DNA of 64,000 bases from Macrotrachela quadricornifera (taxonomy: Eukaryota; Rotifera; Eurotatoria; Philodinida; Philodinidae): assembly GCA_022393335.1 (NCBI GenBank), contig JAJEKB010020239.1, positions 198,128 to 262,127 of the forward strand, written 5' to 3'. Below the pieces are notes generated by a model, which was not told where the DNA came from, did not search any database, and saw only the letters and a program-made list of their open reading frames with translations. Position 1 is the first letter of the stretch. Every line of letters begins with the position of its first letter. The translations under genes and the position numbers were made by a program. Shown in pieces: positions 47,788 through 59,608 of this stretch.

Positions 47788-48535
47788 CTGGACACCAGAG
47801 ACCGAACCGAACCGGATTTTGTTGGTCAAGTTCGGTTCGCTTTCGGTCTCTGCTTAGAACATGATACGAAGCGAGAAATTACAGTAAGTTAGTTTTTATC
47901 ACGTAACCTTTGGACTATAGAAATCATACCAGTTTTCTTTCAACATGCAACTAAAATACGTTTACTTACATTTGGAATAACTTTATTTGAAGGCAAATTA
48001 GAGACTAACCGTGATGATGAAATATTGATTGACGAAAGAGAAAATGAAGAATTAGTCGACGTCATTAAAATAGTAAATAGAATTGAATAACTTAGAAAAA
48101 CATGCACATACAATAAGCTTAAAGCAGCAATGAAGAAAAAATGGCAATGGATTAACTGATTACAGAATGAAATGCTGTCATCAATTCGGCGACCGGACAT
48201 CTGCTCTTTGTAGTACAAAACAATGGAGAAAAAGTAGAGAGAAATGAATTAAAGAAATACGTTGCATATAACTGACCGCCATCGCAGACACAATCAGTGT
48301 AATTGTTATGAATAGAAAGTGTAACATCACACGCAGATGAAATTAGGTACACCAAACAAACGATCAAACGTCGTTTTGTCATTGCCGATAGCATCATATG
48401 TAAAAAAAATGGATGATAGTTTAATCAATCATTTGTCTTTGATGTTTCTCTGCATCCACTCTCTTTTCTAGAAATGGTTCGGTTCGCTTCGACTCTATTT
48501 TCGAAAAGTCGGTTCGCTTTCGGTCTCTGCTGGGC
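47788..48535. mobile_element. Gene-bearing unit between CAGAGACCGAA-type inverted ends
   Basis: The left end (CTGGACACCAGAGACCGAAC, about 47788) and right end (CGGTCTCTGCTGGGCACCTC, ending about 48541) are imperfect inverted repeats. Each end also contains an internal second copy: TTCGGTTCGCTTTCGGTCTC at 47831 and GGTTCGGTTCGCTTCGA at 48477. The roughly 600 bp between them is almost filled by the minus-strand membrane-protein gene. No transposase is present. Calling this a mobile unit is inference. Confidence 0.5.
47879..48397 (-). CDS. Three-exon gene for a 130-aa type I membrane protein
   Basis: Exons on the minus strand: 48397-48277, 48205-47970 and 47914-47879 (TAA). Introns are 71 nt (gtcagt...aaag, phase 1) and 55 nt (gtaagt...ctatag, phase 0); the joined frame has no stop. 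The protein opens with a basic MTKRR and hydrophobic LIVCLVYLISSAC, a signal peptide. A short ectodomain of about 40 residues follows with Cys at 36, 38, 55 and 61 and a possible N-glycosylation site (NYT). A transmembrane stretch (about 62-88: HFFFIAALSLLYVHVFL onward) leads to a Ser/Asn-rich tail. The layout is that of a small type I membrane protein. No family is recognised. It fills a unit flanked by inverted ends. Either Met1 or Met6 may be the start; Met6 gives a tidier signal peptide. Confidence 0.55.
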
Positions 48536-50307
48536 ACCTCGATATGTTCCCTCGTGAGCACGTTTTTTTGCATTTTGTTATGAAAAAAAAACAGTTTAGA
48601 GAAATCTATTTTACTGATAAAAAGTCCTCTTGATGCTCTGCGAAACTGACTCTAGAAGCATTTTATTTGGAGATATACTTTCAGAAAAAATTAGACTTTT
48701 ATTACTGTCACTAGAGAAAAAGGGTCTTTTTATGTTGCAACGTTACGCGATAATAGCACCTTCGTCAAGCCCTAGACTTCATCCGAAGAAGGACATTCTT
48801 ATAGCGTAAATAGAGTATGATAAGCTCCGCTGAATGGCGGTTGAATGAACTTTCTAATTATTAAATCTTCCGAGATAATTGAAGGAAAACGTGTCAGAAA
48901 CATAACAGGGTTATGTTTGAATGAACCGTTGATCTAAAACGACCCAAATTGCTTAGGATTTGGTATGAAAAAGTACCACATCTTGGAGAAAAAGTTCCCA
49001 GCAACGAACTAAAACTGATCTGTTATTGGGAATTTGCTTCTCAGAATCACAGCACCTTGTCTTGCGAAATCTCAAGCAATGTGAATCATTTAATACCAAA
49101 TTCAAATATTAGGTGTCAAATTCCAACCCAAACTTATTCTTGAACCTCAACTTCATCTATATCACACTGAATTTCAGAGCGTCAGATCTTGTGCACTCTC
49201 CCGCGAACAAAAAAATTGCCTTTTTCTATTAGTTTGTTCTCCTCTATATTTTATTATATCTTCATTTGCATATCCAAGGATAGAGCATAAGTTAAACTAT
49301 ATATGAGTGAATATCGACTTTGGTGTACAATTCCAAAAAAACTCAAAAGTACAGATAAACAACTTCCATCTAGTAGGTTTTGTTCTACTCTCTTCCTAGT
49401 ATACGTAGTAACAATTTCCCAACACTTGGCCATATATTGACGGAGATAGCCGACACTCATCAAGAGCCGATATCAAGGTGACGCTTATTCGCTAAAAACT
49501 GTTACTGGACATTTTTTAGTATAATGTAAAATTTTCACCCAGAACGTCAAGCTAGGCAGTTGAAATTGTTTTTGCCTATAGAAATTTTTGGGCTCTATCT
49601 TGTATATAAATATCAACGAGATTAGATGTACCGTTCAAAAGTTACAGAAAAAAAAAACTTTGAAAATGTTACCGTACAAAGTGAGTGAAAACGCGTTGTT
49701 TTTAAATATTTATTTTTTTCTGCGAAAATAAAAAGCACAAAGTCTGAACTTTTTCAGCCATCTAGTTATTTGAAATGAGCTCTGTCTTTCTGCATAATTG
49801 ATTTGGCTTAAAAATGAATCTAAATATGTGATGTAAACACTTTTGTGTTACTGTACATAAAAACGAAAAAGTGTGTCGATGTGTTTTGTACAGAGAGATA
49901 CATTTAGAAAAAGAAAAATAACGAAGTATGTTATATATTTCAATAGCACGCTCAAAGACCTACAAAATAGCCGAATTACATTTTTTTTCTCTTTTTTTAT
50001 TTTGCGAGAAAAGCTATTTTTCTTCACACATTCTTTGCAGAAACACGATCTTTCGTAATAAAAGCTGTATAATTTTGAAAGATTATGCGTTGAAGTGTTG
50101 AAATTTTGTTTGTTAGTGGGAAACACAGAGAGGAATAAAGTGCTAAAAGAATTTTTGAAATTGGTTCACCGAAAGGTGTACTTTGAAATACAATACTACT
50201 AAACTGTAACTGTACAATAAAGTTGCCATTCACTCATATATATGAAGCCCATTTTACTGGCTTATTGTTTCAGATTTCTTGGGCATATACAAAAACGTCT
50301 TATTTTC
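48536..50307. other. Intergenic, no gene recognised
   Basis: Short ORFs on both strands (48949-49143, 49254-49463, 49848-50126) lack motifs and splice context. No strong repeat was found. Confidence 0.4.
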
Positions 50308-50706
50308 GTGATACTCTCCCACAGACAAAAATAAGTTCCTTATTGCTTTTCATTTTTTCTTCATCTAATATGTTGCAGTAAGAAAACAAAATATAGCACA
50401 AGATGCGCCCGGAACAGCTCTACAATCTAAAAAGTAAAGCTTCTTTAAATGGAAAAAAAAGGATTTCGCGCCCACGTAAAAGTGTAAAAGACAGTCTTTT
50501 CGTAACGTTGAAAATAGGTCGCATCGACTTTTGCTCGTTTCGAAGACAAAGTGTTTACTACTAAAATAAACTTTACTTTTTAGATTCTAGAGCTTTTCAC
50601 GCCACATCTTGTAGTATATTTTATTCTTTACTGCAACGTATTAGGTGAAGAAAAAATGAAATGCAAATAAAGGAAACTTTTTTTTGTCCGTAGGAGAGTA
50701 TCACAA
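50308..50706. mobile_element. Palindromic element, about 135-bp arms
   Basis: CGTGATACTCTCCCACAGAC (50308) is mirrored by GTCCGTAGGAGAGTATCAC (50686-50704). The arms share TGCAGTAAGAAAACAAAATA, CACAAGATG and ACAATCTAAAAAGTAAAG. The central part (50445-50565) is unique. A partial copy of the inner arm (GATGCAGCGTGAAAAACTCT then ACAATCTGGAAAGTAAA) lies at 52695-52731. Confidence 0.8.
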
Positions 50707-51159
50707 AAATAAAACATTTTTGTATATGCTGAAGGAATCTGAAACAATTAGAGGTGAACAAATTAATAGAAAAAGGCAAATTCTTCTGTCCGCAGGAAAC
50801 CATTATCTTGAACAGAAAAAAATAATGCCAGTATGGTTTTCTTTTATCTTTTATTTACCATCTTAGCGACATGAAAAGAGTGTCCTCTTTGTTAATCTTA
50901 CCTAAATATTGATATTCTTCCAGTATTTTATCGCTTGAAATGCAATATGACGTTGCTTCAAATACTTGCTGGCCCAAATGATATTCGTTACTTTATGCAA
51001 CGTGCGTGAGACACATAAACGATGAAAATGATTGAAAAAAATAGTAAAGCATGAATGTGTGCACACAGAACAGAGAAAGCGTTCGTAGTCATCTCTCTCG
51101 CCACATATCATAACCAATGAAGCGAAGAACGCTTCATTATCAACTAATACCGTAAAAGG
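50707..51159. other. Intergenic, no gene seen
   Basis: Only short unrecognised ORFs on both strands, 50684-50866 and 50902-51117. Confidence 0.35.
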
Positions 51160-51800
51160 TACTTGAGGGTGAGTGAGGGAGTGAAAAATAAATGAATAAA
51201 TTAGCGAATTAAAAATAAATACGAAATACGAGAAATAATTAATGAATGAATAAGTTTTTTTTTAATTTTAAATGAATTTTTAATATTATGAATAAATAGA
51301 TAAGTAAATGAATGAATGAATAAATATATGTGTTAATGAATAGGTGAATAAACAAATTAATGAATAGAGTAATAAATAAGCAAGTGAGTAAATGAATAAA
51401 TAAATAATATATAAACGGATAAAGAAGTAAATGAAGAACAGAAATATGATTAATATCAAACAAAAACTTCTTATATATTTTTTTTTATTATTTTTTTTTG
51501 AAATTCTTCTTCTTAAATAATTTAAGATAAGAAGAAATTTGAATTTTTCGAAATGAACGAAAAAATAGGATAGTCTTAGTGAGATGAGTTTTTAAAAAAA
51601 GTGAACTTTTTTTTACTTTTATAGAAATAAATTTGAATTTTTTTAGCTTATTTTTGTGAGAAAAAAGATTCTCTAATTTTTGAATAAGTGAAAAAATAAG
51701 AGAAATAAGAAAAGAACTTGATTTTGTATGAGAGTAGAAAGATAAGCAAATTTTGATTAAATATTTAGATTTTTTAAATTTTGATAATTTTATTTGAATA
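51160..51800. repeat. Low-complexity GAAT/AAAT tetranucleotide and A/T-rich tract
   Basis: From about 51185 to 51435 the sequence is built of GAATAAAT, AATGAATG and TAAATAAG words, a degenerate tetranucleotide repeat. A short GAGGGTGAGTGAGGGAGTG patch precedes it (51164). From 51480 to 51800 it becomes A/T-rich with AAGAGAAATAAGAAAAG words. Minus ORFs 51239-51463 and 51488-51847 are low-complexity artefacts. Confidence 0.75.
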
Positions 51801-52922
51801 AGTGATAATAAATAACACAATAAACTGTAATAAGCAACTCGTTTCAAAGTTTCTTCAGGCTATATAACTATCTACTGATTGTGTCTATCCTTATATAGAT
51901 CTATTCTCTTTCTACTCTCGTCCGCCGGCTACTCTCTCCTATACTCATTTATACTCGGCCGACTGATCCTGGCCTCTCTACTAACTCAATGGGGTATGGA
52001 CTCATCTCAACTCGATGGATATACTCAACACTATTAGAAAAAAACTGTTAAAAAAATACAAAAGAAATAATAAAATGTTTATAAATCGTCGTTGTTTCAC
52101 CTAAAACATAAAGGGCAAAAAAAGTGAGTATCTGTTTTTTCATTTACTGTTCTATATTTTCTATAATTTTTTTATTACATTTTTTGATGTTATTTTTCTG
52201 AATTAAAATTTGTCTTAAATTATCGGTTAACCGATGCGCAATAATTACTGAAATATCACTTAACCGAGTATTCTCAAAATTTTCCTGCCAAATTTGATGA
52301 GATTTAGACCCAAAACGTACTAAACTCGGAATATAAGTAAAATTAATTAGTGATTTTCTTTTTAATTCTACTGTGGATCTAAAACCTTATTTCTAAACTC
52401 ACTATATTTGTCACTTAACACTAATTTTGAGTTTTTTTTGTCCCGTTAAAGCTTCGGAAAATCGCTGAAAATTTTTATCTATAAATTTAGATGGATACTT
52501 ATTAAATAAAAGAGTGAATCTAACTATTTCTATTTATCTAGTTAAATCTTCACTATGCGAACATACTCTCACTGACCTTAACACATTCCACCCGATAAAT
52601 TCCACCGGTGAAATCCATAGTGACTGACAGAATTTTGCATCTCGTATTTCAATCCGTAAAGATGTTTTATTAAGAAAGTAAATTATACCAAAAGATGCAG
52701 CGTGAAAAACTCTACAATCTGGAAAGTAAACCTTATTTGAATTTTCGTACTTTTTGTCTTCAAAAAACCAAAATTCCGTTTAATGATATTTTGTTGGAAA
52801 GTAGTGTAGCCCACCGGTGGGCCACGTCGGGTCGAATGTGTTAATATATGTGTATATGCTTGGATTCTGTTCTTTTCTTTCTTGAGATGAGTCATAGGCT
52901 TTTTCCGTTTTGATGCATTATA
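51801..52922. other. Intergenic, no gene recognised
   Basis: A C/T-rich stretch of CTCTC and ACTC words lies at 51900-52010. A partial copy of the 50308 element's inner arm is at 52695-52731. ORF 52683-52937 (minus) covers it and is unsupported. Confidence 0.4.
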
Positions 52923-53372
52923 TACAGTAGCGGCCAAAATTATTCATACAGTTCATAGAAAATAAATATAAAAATATAGAACTTTCAATTTTCACTTTCA
53001 CCTGTGTGGTCTCTATAACGTCTGAGAAATATATATCCTACGAAATACTGCGCATTCTATGATTAAAAAACATTTCCTGTCGTGAAAATAACCATATTGA
53101 CGAACACGCAATTATGAACATCGTAATATTTGCATGCATCTTTGTATGAATTGTATGAATAATTTTGGACTAAACTCGAATACATGATTTTTTTTCTCTC
53201 TCATCTGAAACAATCATTTTACGATGGATCAAGCCTAAACTTTCTATAGATATAGTATACACATCACTCTACATTTTGGCGAAAATCATAGCTCAAACGG
53301 TCATCTCCTTGCAGAAATATGACGTTTGTTATAATATTTTTCATCTGTATGAATAATTTTGGCCGCCACTGT
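52923..53372. mobile_element. Tc1/mariner-type MITE with 27-bp TIRs and TA flanks
   Basis: CAGTAGCGGCCAAAATTATT with CATACAG (52925-52951) is matched inverted at 53344-53370 (CTGTATGAATAATTTTGGCC then GCCACTG) with one mismatch, and TA dinucleotides flank both ends (52923-52924 and 53371-53372). CAGT...GGCCAAAATTATTC-type ends with TA target duplication are typical of Tc1/mariner (family knowledge). An internal copy of TGTATGAATAATTTTGGAC lies near 53153. No transposase. Confidence 0.9.
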
Positions 53373-53536
53373 ACATATCCGCTATCTTTTCTCTTCGCTT
53401 GTATGTTTTAGTTCACTTTTATTCTTGTGATCTTTATTTTTCTCTGTTCGTTGTACGTTGAATATACTTAACTCATTTTCACTACTATCGATTTATTGAG
53501 GCACTGGTAATTATAATACGAATTACATAGATAAAA

Positions 53537-53817
53537 ATGGTTATCGAATGTGTTTGTTGTGATACTCATATTGATTCGAAGAATTATCGTCCATTTCGTG
53601 GTATAGCGATGCGTCTGTTTGTTTCTGCGCGAACAAATGAGGCAAATTTGTGTATGTTCACATCGTGCAGCTGCGCATCAACGCAGACAATACATATATG
53701 TTACTATACACTGATGGTGGATACTTTACTTTTAGGATCGATCTTCATGAGCAATACCTTAGAATAATCGATAGATATTTACATCACATATTAAATTCTA
53801 ATTATATAATTGAGTAG
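53537..53817 (+). CDS. Possible small gene with CxCC motif
   Basis: ATG at 53537 opens MVIECVCCDTHIDSKNYRPF, a short Cys-rich, possibly metal-binding start followed by RGIAMRLFVSARTNEANL. Read straight through it is 76 aa to 53767 and becomes Cys/Ser-rich. An alternative is splicing from a gtgtat donor (53650) to a tttag acceptor (53735), phase 2, continuing IDLHEQYLRIIDRYLHH to TAG at 53817; the stronger gtatgt donor two bases on would give an immediate stop. The N-terminus may be a piece of a transposase or zinc-finger gene. Family not recognised. Confidence 0.25.
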
Positions 53818-54539
53818 ATCTTGATCTGATAAGTCTTAGACCAAGAAAAAACTATCCAAATAAGGTAGAAGTTTTGTAGCGTGAGAAGTTCTTCATTGAA
53901 TGAGTATCGGATAAATTTCTAAAAGTACATGCAAATATATTAAAAGCCGATAATGCTTTTATTTCATTTAGTCTGTATCATTCGTAAATGACCCAAAATT
54001 CTATAAAATAGAAAGAAATTAATTTGCATATGGACGCATAAATGATTAAAATAACTTAAACTTTTTAGATTTATTAGATAGGAAATATTGAAGTAGTGAA
54101 GAAGCTACTGGTAGACAATAATCAGTCAATGTCGAATATAGTTTTGGTCAATTATATTGTATGTTCATTCCAGTGCATCTAAAAGTTTACTCATAAATAA
54201 TTTTAATCTAGAAGCTAAACCAAATTGTGAAAAATGTCCGAATTTTGACGTATTAACAATCACAAATTTTTCAAACTTTTTCACCGTTTGGATGATTAAA
54301 ATATGTAACGTTTAAACGCATTATTATACAAACGCGTACTAACGCCATAATCGCTCACGGTAAAAATTTTTCAGGCGATTAAAAGCGTTCGAGTGCATAT
54401 GTTGTATAGTTGTATCACATCTAGAAGTTTGAGATTTCCATCTGAAATTTTATAGAGAAAATAGTTTGATTGAAGCTTTTATTGCGGTAAAGTTTTATTT
54501 TAAAATTTCACTAAACGACATTATTTTAAATTAACTATT
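53818..54539. other. Intergenic, no gene seen
   Basis: No coding frame or repeat recognised ahead of the retrotransposon remains. Confidence 0.4.
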
Positions 54540-56165
54540 GTAGTAGAAGGACTCGCTAAATATAGTCTATATCAGTCAGCTATTAATGGTGTTAGTGCCA
54601 GGTCTTTCAAGGTTGGTTTGGCCTGTAAAAATCCTACCCCTAGGCAAAATATATACTAAGAAGCTCTTAATCATCTGTAGGAATTTTCTCGTAACATATC
54701 TTCTAAGATTTTTGCTCAATTCTTCGATAAATTTCGAAAGTTTTATCAACATTTTATAATTCCTTAGTGTATTATTCTAAAATAAAAAGTGAAAGAGGAA
54801 ACATGTTTCTGTTAATTAGCAAAACAATCCGATCCCAGTATAAGCCTATTTTGAAAGTTATAGCTTTCACAGCAAAGACACTTCCATAGGTTCTATTCTC
54901 TAGGAGGGTTTCATGGTAATGATTATTGTGTAGCTAACAATGCTTGTATATGTTATTCTTTGGTTTACCAATACTTTGACTTGGTTTCGACATACTGGTC
55001 TTTTAGTTAAGCTGCACAGGTTAGGTATACCTCACAACTTGCTGAGAATGATTTATAGCTGGCTGGATAACGTGCAGCATATATTTTCTATGACCAAAAC
55101 AAGTCAAAGGTCTTTAAAGTCCAGGTTGGACTCCCACAAGACAGCAGCTTTAGTCCATTCATTTTTGTAGTTTACCATAGCGATTTAGTAGCTTGTCTTG
55201 GTGCCCACTCAGGTCATCCTTTTGCAGATGACCTGAGTATGCTCATTAAAGCACCTATACAAAAATCCTTTTTTTCATTAATCAGATTTCTGGAAGTGGA
55301 CGGAAGTAAAGCGTGCGATAGGAGTACCGATTATTCAAACCATTGGAAACAACATTTCAATGTCGACAAAACCGTTGCACAAGTCTTTTTCTTCCAAGTT
55401 CAGAAGCATAAGGCGAACATCTTTATGTTAGGACAGAAAGTTGAAATAGTTGATAGATTTAAGTATCTCGGATTCACTTGGATAAACAAGCTTTCCTTGA
55501 AACCTACTGTCTATAAAAGCACCAAAAAACTTCAGAAAATCGATCTGTAAGATAAAAGGGTTACAAAGTAGGAAAATACTTTCCAAAACTGTGCTGAGAA
55601 GTTGCTTATTTGCTTATATCTTTCCCCATGTTGCATGGATTTTCTCCTTTTTTCCCTTCCTTCCCACGTTATATCAGGAATTATTTAGAAGGAAGTGCCG
55701 AACAGCTATAAGATTGATCCATCGTGCCCCTTTCGTTCGTTCCGCTGATATCTTCCCTGTTACACATGAAGATTCTCTTGACATTTACGTTAAACGATAC
55801 ATTATAAAATATGTATGTCTCACACTTAGGTTATTCTCTATTTCTTGAAAATATCTTCTTCTGGGATAAATTTCAAAAACAAGCCAACGATAATGTTGGA
55901 CATCTTTTCCTATTAAAACGAGTTAAACTTCTTAAATCAAGACACCGTTCACTTCTCCTAAACTGGCTCGAATTCATTAAGGAAGATGATAAAAATAAAT
56001 TAGGGAAATAGAGATTTCACTTTAATCCTTTACACTCTGTTTAACTCACATTAGTAATCTTGTAACTCACATGTACTTGTGATTTTTTCCCTCTATTTCA
56101 TTCCTTCTTTCTTTTTCTTTTTTCATTTCTTGTAAGCACTTCCGAGTGTTAAAATAAAATCAAGC
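54540..56165 (+). mobile_element. Dead non-LTR retrotransposon (reverse transcriptase and C-terminal part)
   Basis: Segments in changing frames read as a LINE pol. A linker part (GVSARSFKVGLACKNPTPRQ, about 54585) is followed by an RT segment with LVKLHRLGIPHNLLRMIYSW (about 54995), then the catalytic block HPFADDLSML (about 55215), which carries the ADD of the LINE RT motif. Next come HWKQHFNVDKT and FKYLGFTW (about 55350-55490), and a C-terminal part with RKCRTAIRLIHRAPFVRSAD (55695). The last frame ends LLLNWLEFIKEDDK before TAG at about 56010, with an A-rich tail (AAAATAAAATCAAGC) at about 56150. Many stops and frameshifts; the 5' end with any endonuclease is not found. The exact clade cannot be named from the sequence alone. 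Confidence 0.75.
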
Positions 56166-58179
56166 ATAAACAAAAAAATTTGCCAATACTGTGTTTCAAA
56201 GCAAATTTTCTAGAGAGTAACATATGATGCATCTTTTTACAAAAATCTCTTTCAATTTTCTCTCAATAGTCGCTATAACCGATCGTAATAAACAGCCTAG
56301 AATAGGTCATCTACGTCTCTACAGATTCCAGTTTTCATCTCTTCGATTTCATCTATGATTCAGATGTAGTTTATAACAAGTAGCGCTCATCCTACAGATT
56401 CGCTCACCTTTTTCTCAAATAAAATTTTGTATGATTACCACTGAACATAATTTTGATTGTAATTATTTTATATTTCAGTCCTCTTGATCATATGAAATAT
56501 AGGAAGCCAACGTTCATTCTTTATCCAATGTCTTTTTATAGAAATCTTCCTATCTGTGATTCATATATAAATCATAATCGTCCTTTTAATTAACTTCTTC
56601 ATAGAATAAATCTTATTTATTATATCTATGTCTAAGACTACCACTAGATACAAATTTGTTCACGAAAACTTGAAAGTATTATTCTCAGACTATTATGTCA
56701 AACAATATTTCCTTTCAATGTAGAATGTAATTTCTTGTAACTAAGCATACAAACTACATTAGTGAGTCTCAATATCTCGTTGGGCAGAAGTAGCTTTATC
56801 AAATCGTAAAGCTGAGTAACACATTGATCATCAGATGTCACCCGTCTGCACTCCTAAAGTCATGTATGAACAATAAGACGTAATGTTATTTAGAACAACT
56901 CTTCTTCGTCATCTATAAAAAATGTTGAATTCAATTTATGATATGCAGCTCTTAGGCAAGAATCTGTGATAGTTTTCTGAAAATTTCTACAAAAATATAT
57001 CTGCTTTGGCTCTATTGAAGGATATTCTTATCGATCAACCTGACTTATCTAAAGCAACATTACTGATTGATTATTCCTGTACTCATATGTATCTTACTTT
57101 TAAAATATTATGATGTACTGCAGACATCGTAATTTATATTTTGACTAGAATGCAATACTAGTGTTGAAAGCAAATCCCCACTGATTTTAGCAAAGTGGTT
57201 TGAGAGAATGTATAAAATTAGGAAAAAAACTAACCTATATGAAGAATAATGTGAGTCCTTGACTCATTGATTTGATATTATTTAATTTAAAAATGCAATC
57301 GAATTAGAATAAAAGTCAATATAATTTTGAGAAAGTATCAATAAAAATATTAATGATTTAAAATTTTAAAATGAAAATCATGTTTGTATAAAGCATGAAA
57401 ATTGGTAGCGATTTTAAACCTTTAACATATTTTTTTTCACATGAATAATTCTGCGCATTATTCTCAAATATACTGTTTCATACGATATTCTTTTAGTGTA
57501 AACAGTCATTTTCAACAATCTCTCATAATAACGGTTTCTATAAAGAACTATGTATTAAACTAAAAACCGCTGACTTTTTCTTTAGTTAGAAAATCAATTA
57601 ATGATAGTTTTGCTACAAACTTCTACTCTAGTTTGACATACTTTCAATAAATGTACCGTATAAACACCTATTCATTTGTCAGCGTAGCGTCAATGCTCCA
57701 TACATAGTTAGTCGGCCTCACATTCAGCCTTAATATATTGCTCAATAGCTCATTTACAACAGTAATAGCTGTACTTAATCATACCTGTTCATAAACGATC
57801 ATTGTGTATTTAGAATTATGTTTTACCATTGATGCTTACGAAATCTGATTAATAGAAATACACATACAGTACAACTTCTAGATCGAGACATATTTGTATT
57901 ATGAACTATCAACAATTTCCCCGTCTTGTCTAGAATAAAAACTCTTAAAATTGAACATTCACTTGAATTTACTGTACTTTTTCCGATTATATCAAAGTGA
58001 TGGCTATATAACCGAATGAATCTGACTTTGATGACTAATATGTCTCAATGATATAAAACAAAAATTCATTTTCAATGACATCCAAACTCTTATGATACGA
58101 ATCGATCTCTCGAACACGAAAACTTGTTATCAATCCTTATAAAAAAGTTTTTTTGTAAAAACCAATCCTTCGTGTGAAA
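56166..58179. other. Intergenic, no gene recognised
   Basis: About 2 kb of AT-rich sequence with no ORF of interest, no large palindrome and no array that I can see. Confidence 0.45.
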
Positions 58180-59190
58180 TATTTAAGTACAACAAACTTT
58201 AACGAAATTGATTTCCTCAATCGATTCCCCCACCCCGAAACCCTTTGGTCATACTTTATAAAAATTCATTATTTTCCCAAAATAGCCTTCCTAGGATCTA
58301 GAAAAATCAATTCAAAATTTTCAGAAACCAATAGTACCATTCGATTCCTCGACTGGGAAAACCTTTGGTCAAACATTATAATGATGAACTTTTCAGATGT
58401 TGTAATGCTAAATGTTTTTTTGACGCTTTTGTTTTTTTGACCCTGACACAAACCTACAGACAGACAAACAAGACAACGTTGATGATGGACTTTGCAAACA
58501 TTTTTCTCATTTATTTATTTAGAACTCATTACGCATTCTTATTACATATTATATAATTATTATTCTGTTTTTTTTTAAATTGAATTTTTTGAAATATTTT
58601 AATTGTCACTACATTCATTAGTCAGTCTATATATTTGTTACTAAACATCAACAATTTGCCTCCTCTAATATCGACATTTCGTAGATTTTATCTTCCCATG
58701 CACCATTGTTATCTCTCACTGTGTAATTTAATGGAAAAAAAATCCATTTGAAAATTTTCAAAAACTAATACCTCCATTGGATCCAACAACCCTAATTACC
58801 CTTCGGTTATCCCTTCAACGATTTCAAGGGTTTCTCAAATAGACCTAGTCTCGACCAAGAAAATTGAGTTGGAATTATCGAGAAACTGATAGTGCCATTG
58901 GATTCTCCGACTCCGATTGCCCTTCAGTCAATCCTTCTATGATTTCAAGGGTTTCTCGAATAGACCTAGTCTAGACCGAGAAAATTCAGTGAGAAGTATT
59001 GAAAAACTGATGGTGCCATTGTAGTATAGCAGTTGAGAACCCAAGGCTACCCCTGTAGTATAGTTGTTGAGGAGCTAAGAGTACCTGTTTAGTGGAAGAA
59101 TCAGGCTTTCTAGCGAGATGTTTTTTTTTGACCTCAATGTTCTTTTGACCCTGACACAACAAACGAACAAACTTTTTTTTCATATGACCT
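58180..59190 (+). repeat. Dispersed repeat family, CCCTTTGGTCA core and GACCCTGACACAA tail
   Basis: Repeated units share CCATT(C/G)GATTCCTCGACT, CCCTT(C/T)(G/A)GTCA and GATTTCAAGGGTTTCTCGAA then TAGACCTAGTCT blocks (58215, 58340, 58765 and 58885). Two units at 58765-59000 are in tandem at about 125 bp. Two copies of the tail TTTTTGACCCTGACACAA occur (58433 and 59146), each followed by an ACAAACAAAC-like stretch. The same family is at 21270-21690. Probably an old element or satellite with internal tandem units. Confidence 0.7.
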
Positions 59191-59608
59191 TCTCTACAGT
59201 CGAGGGAACAAATTTTTTTCATTCTATGTTGCTCGTAATTCAAAGCAAAATACACAGCTTGTTTCTTTCATTCTTCATTTATTTTGTTTCTATTATTCTT
59301 AACAATTTCGTAACCATGTGAAATATATTAGAAAATAAATGAAAGTTAATCAAACTATATCATAAAAATCTTTCATTTTATCTGCAATTACAAAAATTTT
59401 CATTGAAATTAGAGGCAAAATAAACAAACATAAAACGTCTACACTCTTTCATTGAAATGAATCATTTAACCTGCCTTTTTTTTCTTATTGCCTACTTCTG
59501 TTCTTTTTTACGCGTTGTATTTGTCGATGTATTGTGGCACATGTATGCATACATTTCATTCTCAAGATATTGCAAATACGCAATTATTTGATTATTTCAG
59601 ATTTTTAT
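59191..59608. other. Upstream of the F-box gene, no gene seen
   Basis: AT-rich with no ORF; would hold the promoter of the following gene. No core element chosen. Confidence 0.35.

Noticed and set aside
51239..51847. Minus-strand ORFs rich in Ile, Phe and Lys
   Set aside because: Translations of tetranucleotide and A/T-rich low-complexity DNA.
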